Source of the DNA: Allokutzneria sp. A3M-2-11 16
GTDB lineage: Bacteria; Actinomycetota; Actinomycetes; Mycobacteriales; Pseudonocardiaceae
DNA length: 64,000 nucleotides
Direction: 5' to 3'
Assembly: GCF_024213555.1 (NCBI RefSeq)
Contig: NZ_JANAVO010000002.1
Location: forward strand, 418,269 to 482,268
Shown: one piece after another, positions 33,843 through 41,342 of the stretch
Position numbering within the stretch: position 1 is the first letter of the stretch
How the letters are laid out: the number at the start of each line of letters is the position of its first letter
The notes under the pieces: generated by a model
Told to the model about the DNA's origin: nothing
Seen by the model: only the letters and a program-made list of their open reading frames with translations
Databases searched by the model: none
Translations under genes and position numbers: made by a program

Positions 33843-34010
33843 ATGGCAACGACCCGGTACCGCGCCGAAGCCGAGCCAGTGCTCGACGCCTTCTGCGCCG
33901 ACCATGCCGATACGACGAACGACGCACGCCTGTGGCCGCCGGAGCCCGGCCGGACGCCCCGTTCGTTAACCGCGTGCCCCTCCCGGGCCGCCTTCACCCA
34001 CTTCGGGTAA
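33843..34010 (+). CDS. small leader ORF upstream of the SulP-carbonic anhydrase gene
   Basis: 55 codons from ATG 33843 to TAA 34010, with a strong GGAGGAG site about six bases upstream, better than that of the large gene which follows. The product (start MATTRYRAEAEPVLDAFCAD) is soluble and not recognisable; the second half is Pro/Arg-rich and may simply reflect GC-rich sequence. It ends 141 bases before the SulP start. It may be a leader peptide controlling the transporter or a small protein of its own; coding is plausible but unproven. Confidence 0.4.
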   Translation: MATTRYRAEAEPVLDAFCADHADTTNDARLWPPEPGRTPRSLTACPSRAAFTHFG

Positions 34011-34151
34011 CCCCCACACACCGCGCCCGGCCCCGAGTCCGGGTACCCCGCGGGCGGGACCCGCCGCACGAACCGCGGCGAGGCCCGCCGGCTTTGCTCA
34101 CCCCAGCTCCGGGCAGCCCGCCCGGGGCACCGTCCTGGAGGCACGACAACC

Positions 34152-36458
34152 ATGATCAACAGCCGCCGCGCGCGCACCTCGGCCGGGGAGCACGCCAGCA
34201 CCGGACCGCCCGGCCCCGAGGCGGCCCAGCGGCAGTCCACGTTCGCCACCGTGCTCCGGCACGACCTGCCCGCCTCGCTGGTGGTGCTGCTGATCGCGAT
34301 CCCGCTGTCGCTGGGCATCGCCGCCGCCTCCGGCGCCCCGATGATCTCCGGCCTGATCGCCGCGGTGGTCGGCGGTGTGGTCGCCGGAGCGCTGAGCGGG
34401 GCTCCGCTGCAGGTCAGCGGCCCGGCCGCCGGTCTGACAGTGATCGTCGCCGGGATGATCGCCCAGTACGGCTGGGCGGCGACGGCGTTCATCACCGTGT
34501 GCGGCGGTGCCGTGCAGCTCGTCCTGGGCATCACCCGGATGGGCAGGGCCGCCCTGTCCCTGTCCCCCGCCGTGGTGCACGGCATGCTCGCGGGCATCGG
34601 CGCGGTGATCGCGCTGAGCCAGATCCACGTCGTGCTCGGCGGTCAGGCGCAGAGCTCGGTGATCGCCAACCTGCGCGACCTGCCCGGCCAGATCGTCGGC
34701 CACCACGACGCGGCGTTCGGGATCGGCATCGTGACCTTCGCGGTGCTGCTGGTGTGGCCGAGGATTCCCAAGGTGTCGCTGATCCCCGCGCCCCTGGTCG
34801 CGGTCGCGGTCGCCACCGCGGTGTCCATCGGCTTCGGGCTCACCGTGCCCAGGGTGGACCTGCCGGACAACCCCCTCACCGGCCTGGCCCTGCCCACGCT
34901 GCCCGTGGGTGACCTCGGCGGCATCATCATCGCGATCTTCACCATCGCCGCCGTCGCCAGCGTCGAGTCGCTGCTGTCCGCGGTCGCGGTGGACAAGCTG
35001 CACTCCGGGGCGCGGGCGAACCTGGACAAGGAGCTCGTCGCGCAGGGCGCGGCCAACATGGCCTCCGGCGCGCTGGGCGGCCTGCCGGTCACCGGCGTCA
35101 TCGTCCGCAGCTCCACCAACGTGGCCGCGGGCGCGCGGACCCGGGCGTCGGCGATCCTGCACGGCGTCTGGATCGCGCTGTTCGTGCTGTTCCTGGGCAG
35201 CACGCTGGAGCTGATCCCGATGGCCGCGCTGGCCTCGGTGCTGGTGCTCACCGGTATCCGCCTGGTCAGCCTCGCGCACATGCGGGAGCTGTGGCGGCAC
35301 CGCGAGTTCCCGGTGTACGTGGTCACCTTCGCCGGTGTGGTGTTCTTGGACCTGGTCAAGGGCGTGCTGCTGGGCATCGCGGTGGCGCTGCTGCTGGCGC
35401 TGTGGCGGCTGACCAGGGCGACCGTGGAGGTCGTCGAGGACTCGGCCGAGGAATGGCGCGTCGTCGTGCGCGGGTCGCTGATCTTCCTGGGGGTCGCGAA
35501 CCTGATCAACGAGCTGCGTCGGGTCCCGGAGGGCAGGAACGTCGTGCTGGAGCTGCACGTGGACTTCATGGACCACGCGGGCTACGAGGCGATCCACGAC
35601 TGGCGCTCCGGCTACGAGCGGACCGGCGGCGCGGTTCGCGTCGACGAGGTGCACGACACCTGGTACCAGCGGGCCCGCCAGGGCAAGCCGGAGCAGCACA
35701 AGAGCCTGCCCGGCCAGCTGCCGAGGTGGTTCGCGCCGTGGTCGTACTGGCAGAACATGCACTCCGACGGCGGCGAACCGGACGCGGGCACGATCGTTCC
35801 GGAGCCGCGTCCCGGTGCCGACCCGATGATGCTCGGCATGCACGAGTTCCAGCGCAGCGCGGCGCCGCTGGTGCGGCCGTTCCTGTCGGAGCTGGCCGAG
35901 CGGGGGCAGAAGCCCAGCCAGTTCTTCATCAGCTGCGCCGACTCGCGCGTGGTGCCGAACATGATCACCAGCAGCGGTCCCGGTGACCTGTTCACCACTC
36001 GCAACGTCGGGAACCTGGTGCCGCGCAACGACATCCCGAGCATCGGCTCCTCGGTGGGCGCGTCGATCGAGTTCGCCGTCGAGGCGCTGGAGGTGCCCAA
36101 CATCGTGGTCTGCGGGCACTCGCACTGCGGTGCCATGAAAGCCTCGTTGCACGGCGGGGTCCGCGAGGGCACGCACCTCGCGTCCTGGTTGCGGCACGCG
36201 GAGCCGAGCCTGGAGCGCTACCACGCCCGCGAGGACGACGGCCACGACGCCGACATGACCCCGGCGGACCGGCTGAGCGTGCTCAACGTGGTGCAGCAGC
36301 TGGAGAACCTGATGACCTACCCCTCGGTGCGCGAGGCGGTGGAGGAGGGCCGGCTGACCCTGGTCGGGCTGTACTTCGACATCTCCGACGCTCGTGTCCA
36401 CGTGGTGGACCCGGAGACCGGGCGACTGTCCCCTGTGGACCCCGCGACCGTGCTCTGA
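34152..36458 (+). CDS. SulP anion transporter fused to beta-carbonic anhydrase
   Basis: 768 residues. Residues 35-440 form the SulP membrane domain (start HDLPASLVVLLIAIPLSLGIA; SLC26-type helices), 450-530 a STAS-like cytoplasmic domain (VVLELHVDFMDHAGYEAIHDW), and about 575-768 a beta-carbonic anhydrase. The anhydrase zinc site is complete: C595 with D597-R599 in SCADSRVVP, then H656 and C659 in CGHSHCGA. Such fusions are thought to couple bicarbonate or sulfate uptake to CO2/bicarbonate interconversion at the inner face of the membrane. ATG 34152 has GGAGG 11 bases upstream. A textbook terminator follows. Confidence 0.93.
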   Translation: MINSRRARTSAGEHASTGPPGPEAAQRQSTFATVLRHDLPASLVVLLIAIPLSLGIAAASGAPMISGLIAAVVGGVVAGALSGAPLQVSGPAAGLTVIVAGMIAQYGWAATAFITVCGGAVQLVLGITRMGRAALSLSPAVVHGMLAGIGAVIALSQIHVVLGGQAQSSVIANLRDLPGQIVGHHDAAFGIGIVTFAVLLVWPRIPKVSLIPAPLVAVAVATAVSIGFGLTVPRVDLPDNPLTGLALPTLPVGDLGGIIIAIFTIAAVASVESLLSAVAVDKLHSGARANLDKELVAQGAANMASGALGGLPVTGVIVRSSTNVAAGARTRASAILHGVWIALFVLFLGSTLELIPMAALASVLVLTGIRLVSLAHMRELWRHREFPVYVVTFAGVVFLDLVKGVLLGIAVALLLALWRLTRATVEVVEDSAEEWRVVVRGSLIFLGVANLINELRRVPEGRNVVLELHVDFMDHAGYEAIHDWRSGYERTGGAVRVDEVHDTWYQRARQGKPEQHKSLPGQLPRWFAPWSYWQNMHSDGGEPDAGTIVPEPRPGADPMMLGMHEFQRSAAPLVRPFLSELAERGQKPSQFFISCADSRVVPNMITSSGPGDLFTTRNVGNLVPRNDIPSIGSSVGASIEFAVEALEVPNIVVCGHSHCGAMKASLHGGVREGTHLASWLRHAEPSLERYHAREDDGHDADMTPADRLSVLNVVQQLENLMTYPSVREAVEEGRLTLVGLYFDISDARVHVVDPETGRLSPVDPATVL

Positions 36459-36472
36459 CCGTCCGGCAATCC

Positions 36473-36502
36473 GGCCCCCTTCTTCGCGAAGGGGGCCGTT
36501 TT
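36473..36502 (+). terminator. rho-independent terminator of the SulP gene
   Basis: Arms GGCCCCCTTC (36473-36482) and GAAGGGGGCC (36488-36497) with a 5-nt loop, followed by GTTTT. It starts 14 bases after the stop and lies just before the end of the convergent hydrolase gene. Confidence 0.88.
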
Positions 36503-36504
36503 GC

Positions 36505-37377
36505 TTACCTGGAAAGAAAATCCTGAATCCGGGCGGCCAGTTCGTCGGGCGCGTCCTCGGCGAGGTGGTGCCCGCTGGTGATCGGGGCGCCCTCGACGTC
36601 CTCGGCCCAGTCCCGCCACGCTTCGACCACGTCGCCGTAGAGCTCCGGCAGGTCGTCGCCGTCCGCCCAGAGCACGAGGGCCGGGCAGCGCACGCGCCTG
36701 CGCGCCGCGCGGTCGGCGTCGTCGGCGATCCGGTCGACGCCGAGCCCCGCGCGGTAGTCCTCGCACATCGCGTGCACGGTCTCCGGATCGTTGATCGCGA
36801 GTTGGAAGTCCGCGAAGTTGGCTTCCCCCATGGCTTCCGCGCGATCGTTGTAACGGGCGCGGTACCACGAGACCGGATCGGCGTTGATCACCCGCTCCGG
36901 CAGGTCCGTCTCCTGGCCGAGGAAGAACCAGTGCCACCAGCTCGCGGCGAAGCGCGCGTCGCAGCGGGCAAGAGCCTCGCCGATGGGGACCACGTCGAGC
37001 GCGACCAGCGCCGTCACGCGATCCGGGTGGTCGACGGCGAGGCGATGCGCGACGTAGCCACCCCGGTCGTGACCGACCACCGCAAACTGCTTGTGGCCCA
37101 ACGCTTCCATCAGCTTCACGCAGTCGTTGGCCACGGCGCGCTTCGACTGCTGGGAGTGATCCGGCTCGGTCTGCGGCTTCGAGGACTGGCCGTACCCACG
37201 CATGTCCGGGCACACCACCGAATACCGCCGTGCCAGCAGTGGCGCGACCCTGTGCCACGTGGTGTGCGTCCTGGGATGCCCGTGCAGCAACAGGATCGGC
37301 GGCCCCGAGCCGCCGCGCCGGACGCTCAGCCGCACTTCGCCGACGTCGATCTGCTCCAGCGCGAAGCCCTCGAACAT
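36505..37377 (-). CDS. alpha/beta hydrolase, haloacetate-dehalogenase-like
   Basis: 290 residues. The alpha/beta-hydrolase core has the oxyanion motif LLHGHPRTHTTWH and the nucleophile elbow VGHDRGGYVAHRLA with Asp (D104), not Ser, as nucleophile; H149-W150 (WHWFFLGQ) match the fluoride-pocket residues of fluoroacetate dehalogenase, and a late GHHLAEDAP supplies the His. Compared from memory with that enzyme, one carboxylate-binding Arg (in DRGAR) is Tyr here, so the substrate may differ, for example another halo-acid or an epoxide. The ATG overlaps the metallophosphoesterase stop (ATGA). Last gene of a six-gene operon. Confidence 0.83.
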   Translation of the reverse strand: MFEGFALEQIDVGEVRLSVRRGGSGPPILLLHGHPRTHTTWHRVAPLLARRYSVVCPDMRGYGQSSKPQTEPDHSQQSKRAVANDCVKLMEALGHKQFAVVGHDRGGYVAHRLAVDHPDRVTALVALDVVPIGEALARCDARFAASWWHWFFLGQETDLPERVINADPVSWYRARYNDRAEAMGEANFADFQLAINDPETVHAMCEDYRAGLGVDRIADDADRAARRRVRCPALVLWADGDDLPELYGDVVEAWRDWAEDVEGAPITSGHHLAEDAPDELAARIQDFLSR

Positions 37378-38114
37378 CAGCTGGCGGCCTGTTCCAGCTC
37401 GGCGGGCTCCAGGCAGTAGACCTTGTAGGCGGACCGGATGACCGGCTGCGCGACGTTGCGCACGCGCACGCCACCCGCGGTCATGCCGTGCTCGGTTCCC
37501 GCGTGGGCGTGGCCGTGGAAGGCGATGTCGGCGCGCGCCTTGTCGATCGCCTCCGCCAACAGGTAGGAACCGAGGAACGGGTAGATCTCCAGCGGTTCTC
37601 CGCGCAGGGTCTCCTTCACCGGCGAGTAGTGGGTCAGGGCCACGCGGACGTCCGCGTCGAGTTCTTCGAGCGCCTTGCCCAACTGATCCGAGACCTCGGC
37701 GGTGTGGTTGATGAACGCCTTCATCTCCTGCTCGCCGAACGCGCTCGCGCACTTGCCCGCGAAGCCGCCGCCGAAGCCCTTCACCCCGGCGATGCCGACC
37801 CGCCTGCCGTTGACGTCGAGCACGATCCCGTCGCCCTCCAGCACGGTGATCCCGGCTTCTCCGAGCACAGTGGACAGTTCTTCGCCCTGATCGCTGTGGT
37901 GGTCGTGGTTTCCGAGCACGGCGACGACCGGCACGTCCAGGCCGCCGAACTCGCGCGCCACGACCTCGGCCTCCTCCACCGTGCCGTGCTTGGTGAGGTC
38001 CCCGGCGAGCAGCAGCACGTCCGAGCAGTCGCCCAGCTCCTCCAGCGCGGGGCGGAGGTGGCCGCTGGCGTCCGGCGCGAGGTGCACGTCCCCGACCGCG
38101 GCGATCCTGATCAT
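37377..38114 (-). CDS. calcineurin-like metallophosphoesterase
   Basis: 245 residues with all metal-binding motifs: GDVH near residue 8, GDL at about 39, GNHD at about 69, ALTHYSP with a His in the middle, and GHAHAG near 200. The small single-domain form resembles cytosolic phosphodiesterases of undefined substrate. It overlaps both neighbours by four bases (ATGA on each side), so translation of BON, phosphoesterase and hydrolase is coupled. Confidence 0.9.
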   Translation of the reverse strand: MIRIAAVGDVHLAPDASGHLRPALEELGDCSDVLLLAGDLTKHGTVEEAEVVAREFGGLDVPVVAVLGNHDHHSDQGEELSTVLGEAGITVLEGDGIVLDVNGRRVGIAGVKGFGGGFAGKCASAFGEQEMKAFINHTAEVSDQLGKALEELDADVRVALTHYSPVKETLRGEPLEIYPFLGSYLLAEAIDKARADIAFHGHAHAGTEHGMTAGGVRVRNVAQPVIRSAYKVYCLEPAELEQAAS

Positions 38115-38371
38115 CGCAGCTCCTCCTGTCCGACCGGCGCCTTCGCCTCGACCACGCGGACATCGTTGTGCACCTTGAGGTTCGCGGCGATGTCGTGCAC
38201 GACCTGGTCGAGCGTGCGCTTGCGCTCCTCGCTCGCCACGTCGCCGCTGAGGTAGACCTGCTCACCGCGCAGGTCCACGCGCACGCCCTGTTCGGCGGTC
38301 CGGGGATCCTCAGCCAGCGCGCGACGCAGGCGGGCCACCGCGTACTGCGGCGGCTCCTGATCGGTTGTCAT
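38111..38371 (-). CDS. BON-domain protein
   Basis: 86 residues consisting of one BON domain: an alpha-beta-beta-alpha-beta pattern with VDLRGEQVYLSGDVASEERKR and HDIAANLKVHNDVRVVE, including the conserved central Gly. No signal peptide, so it is cytoplasmic, unlike OsmY-type members. BON domains bind membranes, lipids or peptidoglycan. It overlaps the nucleotidyltransferase end by 62 bases and the phosphoesterase start by 4. Confidence 0.82.
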   Translation of the reverse strand: MTTDQEPPQYAVARLRRALAEDPRTAEQGVRVDLRGEQVYLSGDVASEERKRTLDQVVHDIAANLKVHNDVRVVEAKAPVGQEELR

Positions 38372-38945
38372 GGGCTTGCCTCCCTGATTGCTGTGCGAGT
38401 TCGGCGATGCCGAGGCGGTGCGCCAACAACAGCAACGCCTCCGCGTACGGCGAGCCCGCCGTCCGGCGCGCCGCCTCGCCCCAGTCGATCTGTTCTCTCA
38501 GCGCGCGCAGGATCGGCAGCAGCACCGCGAAGTCGCAGCGGTGCTCGTCCAGCACGAGCATCTTGTCCACCACCAGATCCGTCGCGGGCGCGACCGGGGC
38601 CTTCACCGAGCCGACCCGCATCCATTCCGCGCGGGCCAGGGTCTCTTCCGTCACCGGGGACTCGACCGGCTCGTGGATGAGGTCCACCAGGTGACTTCGG
38701 TCGTAGACCTTGGTGAGCCACTGTTCCGGGGGTTCCGCGGCGCGCATCCCCGCGGCCACGAGCACGCGCACGGCGTTCGCGCTGTCCTCCGCGCGCACGA
38801 GCACGTCGACGTCGTGTTCGGACTCGGGACCGCCACGCGCCCACACCGCAATGCCTCCGGTCAGCGCGAACGGGACCTCTGCCTCGCGCAGCGCACTGAC
38901 CACCCGCACCGTGGTGCGGACGAGTTCGTCGAAGTCGTCAGCCAT
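38310..38945 (-). CDS. nucleotidyltransferase-fold protein
   Basis: 211 residues. The N-terminal half has the NTase pattern: a helix, then FALTGGIAVWARGG and, after a short gap, HDVDVLVRAED, giving the GG...DxD metal site; HLVDLIHEP could supply a third carboxylate. It resembles minimal nucleotidyltransferases and AbiEii/toxin-type proteins, but no antitoxin-like partner is next to it. The tail is Ala/Gly-rich and overlaps the BON gene by 62 bases, unusually long for an operon, so the true end or the BON start deserves checking. Confidence 0.72.
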   Translation of the reverse strand: MADDFDELVRTTVRVVSALREAEVPFALTGGIAVWARGGPESEHDVDVLVRAEDSANAVRVLVAAGMRAAEPPEQWLTKVYDRSHLVDLIHEPVESPVTEETLARAEWMRVGSVKAPVAPATDLVVDKMLVLDEHRCDFAVLLPILRALREQIDWGEAARRTAGSPYAEALLLLAHRLGIAELAQQSGRQAHDNRSGAAAVRGGPPASRAG

Positions 38946-38955
38946 TCGGTCACCA

Positions 38956-39348
38956 TCACCAGCGCTCGACGCGTTCAGCGCGTTCTTCCGGCGCCTGCGA
39001 ACCGTAGGAAGCCACCTGGCCGTCCGTGTGGTTGTCGCTCACCAGGACGGGATTCTCTTGTGGCGCAGGCTCTTCGTCGGCTGGAGGTTCGTCGTCGATC
39101 GTCTCGTCCAGCTCGCTGTCCGGGGTCGCCGCGCGCGGGCGCTCGGGAACCTCGTCCGGCTCGACGTCGGGACGCTCCTCCGCGAGGCGCTCGTCCAGGG
39201 GCTCGCCCTCGCGCTGCTCGTTGGGGGTCGTGCCGTGCTGGTCGACGCCGCTCCAGTGCTCCGGCGGCTCCATGCCCTCCTCCAGCGGGTCGACGCCGAT
39301 GCGGTCCTCGTCCAGCTGTTCGGAGACATCTTCCCTGGGTGTGCTCAT
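38956..39348 (-). CDS. DUF5709-like acidic small protein
   Basis: 130 residues, strongly acidic and probably disordered. The segment DPLEEGMEPPEHWSGVDQHG followed by TTPNEQREGEPLDERLAEE is that of DUF5709 proteins, common in actinomycetes and of unknown function. The ATG overlaps the stop of the LLM oxidoreductase (ATGA), and the nucleotidyltransferase starts 10 bases after its end. Confidence 0.75.
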   Translation of the reverse strand: MSTPREDVSEQLDEDRIGVDPLEEGMEPPEHWSGVDQHGTTPNEQREGEPLDERLAEERPDVEPDEVPERPRAATPDSELDETIDDEPPADEEPAPQENPVLVSDNHTDGQVASYGSQAPEERAERVERW

Positions 39349-40319
39349 GACCTCTCGCTCCCCGCGTGCTCGAACCGGGGCAGCACGTGCGCCGCCCACG
39401 CCTTGAAGAACGCGTCCTGGTTCGGCCCGATCTGCTGCACGTAAACCTCGTCGTACCCGGCGTCGACGTATTTCCTCAGCGCGGCAACGTGTTTCTCCGG
39501 GTCCGGTCCACAGGGGACCGCCTCCCGCACGGTGTCCTCGGTGACCAGCTCCGAAGCCTGCTCGAAGTGCCGCGGCGTCGGCAGGACCTGCGCCAGCTCG
39601 CCGGGGAGGTGCTCGTTGGGCCAGAGCCGGTGCGCGGTGCGCGCGCCCTCGATCTCGGTGTCCGCCCAGCACACCTTGAACCCCGCCTGCGCGGGCAGGT
39701 CTCCGCCGCCGGACTCGCGGAAGGTGGAGATCAGCTCGCTGTCCGGGATGGTGCTCATGAAGCCGTCGCCGATGCGCCCGGCCAGTTTCGCCGATTTGGG
39801 GCCGAAAGCGGAGACGTAGATCGGAACCGGCTGCTCCGGCAACGTGTAGATGCGTGCGTTCTCCACTGTGTAGTGCTCGCCGTGGTAGCTGACCTCGTCG
39901 CCGCGGTGCAGGGCGCGGATGAGCTCGACGGACTCCTCCAGCATGCTCAGGCGGACCCCGGCGGGCGGCCAGTGGTCGCCGAGCACGTGCTCGTTGAGCG
40001 CCTCCCCGCTGCCGACGCCGAGGGTGAACCCGCCGCGGCACTGCACTGCGGCGGTCGCGGCGGCCTGGGCGACGATCGCCGGGTGCATGCGCACGGTCGG
40101 GCAGGTCACCGCAGTGGTGACGGGCAGGCTCGTGACCTCCGACAGCGCGCCGATGACCGACCACACGAACGGGCTGTGCCCCTGCTGGCCGTTCCACGGG
40201 TGGAAGTGGTCGGAGATCCACAACCGCTCGAACCCCGCGTCCTCGGCCAGCCGGGCCTGCCGGACCAGCTCGCGCGGACCGAACTCCTCGCAGGACAGGA
40301 AGTATCCGATGCTGACCAT
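39345..40319 (-). CDS. LLM-class F420-dependent oxidoreductase (Fgd-like subfamily)
   Basis: 324 residues, TIM-barrel luciferase-like fold. SIGYFLSCEEFGPRELVRQARLAEDAGFERLWISDHFHPW at the N-terminus gives the conserved SDHFHPW cofactor strand; TAVTCPTVRMHPAIVAQAAAT and LGVGSGEALNEHV are characteristic of the branch related to F420-dependent glucose-6-phosphate dehydrogenase (TIGR03557-type). The gene heads the six-gene minus-strand operon and is divergent from the eRF1-family gene, with an 87-bp promoter region. The physiological substrate is not known. Confidence 0.9.
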   Translation of the reverse strand: MVSIGYFLSCEEFGPRELVRQARLAEDAGFERLWISDHFHPWNGQQGHSPFVWSVIGALSEVTSLPVTTAVTCPTVRMHPAIVAQAAATAAVQCRGGFTLGVGSGEALNEHVLGDHWPPAGVRLSMLEESVELIRALHRGDEVSYHGEHYTVENARIYTLPEQPVPIYVSAFGPKSAKLAGRIGDGFMSTIPDSELISTFRESGGGDLPAQAGFKVCWADTEIEGARTAHRLWPNEHLPGELAQVLPTPRHFEQASELVTEDTVREAVPCGPDPEKHVAALRKYVDAGYDEVYVQQIGPNQDAFFKAWAAHVLPRFEHAGSERS

Positions 40320-40406
40320 GCACTCCGGCTACCCACCTGCCGGGCGGCCAATCCCCGGTTGACCGGGGCCGGACCGGGTAGCCCGGCGGGGAGGAGGTGG
40401 GCGGAG

Positions 40407-41342
40407 ATGGATCTGACGCAGCTGCGCGGGCTCGTCGCCGCGTCGGGCCCGTTCGCGTCCGTGTACCTGGACGACTCGCCCGTGCGCTGGCGCGAGGTGC
40501 GGGCGACGCTGGCCGAGGCGGGCGCCGACGAGGCCACGCTGTCCAGTGTGGACAGAGCGGTCGAGGACGGTCGCACCGGGCGCGCGCTGATCGCGGCGGG
40601 TGGACGGGTGCTGCTGGACCGGAGCCTGCCGGAGCCACCCGCGCAGCCGCTCGCGCGCTGGTCGGCGCTGCCGTACCTGACGCCGCTGCTGGAGCACACC
40701 GAGGCCGACCTGTCGCACGTCGTCGTGTTGGGCGAAGAGATTCTGGGATACGACGGCGGCGGCAGGTTGGTGGAGAACACCAAGCAGGACAACGCGATCG
40801 CGCTCGCCGAGACCGCGGATCGGATGGTGCGGCGGCTCGGCGCGGGGCTGCTCGTGCTCGCCGGGGAGGTCCAGGCCAGGACGGCGGTGCGCGCGGCGCT
40901 CCCGGAGCACTCGGCCGCCATCACCGAGGAGATCCCCGGCACCGATCGGTCCACTGTGGACGAAGCAGTGCACAAGCTGATGGAGCAGCGGGCGGATGCG
41001 TTGGGGCACAACGCGGTGGACCGCTTCCGGGTCGAGCTGAACCGGAAGGGCGCTGCGGCGCAGGGGCTGCACGCCGTCGCCGCGGCGCTGCGCGAGGGCC
41101 GGGTCGACACCCTGCTGCTCGACGTCGCCGCCATGGCGGACCACACGATCTGGATCGGTTCGGAGCCGACCCAGATCGCTGTCGACGAGGCGGAGCTGCG
41201 CTCGCTGGGCGTGCCCCACCTCGCCCGCGAGCGCGCCGACTCCGCGCTGGTCATGGCCGCCGTGGCGACCGGGGCACGGCTGCACCTCGTCGCCGGTGAA
41301 CCGGAGCTGGCCGACGGCGTCGGCGCGCTGCTGCGGGGCTAG
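40407..41342 (+). CDS. Rv2629-like bacterial eRF1-family (baeRF2) protein
   Basis: 311 residues from the ATG at 40407 (GGAG and GGGGAGGAGG upstream). Three parts are visible: an N-terminal domain with FASVYLDDSPVRWREVRATL, a middle RNase-H-like domain with GLLVLAGEVQART and a VDEAVHKLMEQRADALGHNAVDRF helix, and a C-terminal L7Ae-like domain (GRVDTLLLD...). This is the layout of Rv2629 and relatives, which belong to the archaeo-eukaryotic release-factor 1 family; relatives of Rv2629 have been described as ribosome hibernation factors. The gene faces a stress-like operon. It overlaps the HisRS stop codon by 4 bases. Confidence 0.82.
   Translation: MDLTQLRGLVAASGPFASVYLDDSPVRWREVRATLAEAGADEATLSSVDRAVEDGRTGRALIAAGGRVLLDRSLPEPPAQPLARWSALPYLTPLLEHTEADLSHVVVLGEEILGYDGGGRLVENTKQDNAIALAETADRMVRRLGAGLLVLAGEVQARTAVRAALPEHSAAITEEIPGTDRSTVDEAVHKLMEQRADALGHNAVDRFRVELNRKGAAAQGLHAVAAALREGRVDTLLLDVAAMADHTIWIGSEPTQIAVDEAELRSLGVPHLARERADSALVMAAVATGARLHLVAGEPELADGVGALLRG

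Noticed and set aside
36505-38265. A 586-codon frame suggesting a phosphoesterase-hydrolase fusion
   Set aside because: Its N-terminal half is a wrong-frame shadow of the metallophosphoesterase; the hydrolase starts at 37377.
38310-38945. Toxin-antitoxin system based on the nucleotidyltransferase
   Set aside because: No antitoxin-like partner (HEPN or AbiEi type) is adjacent; the neighbours are BON and DUF5709 genes.
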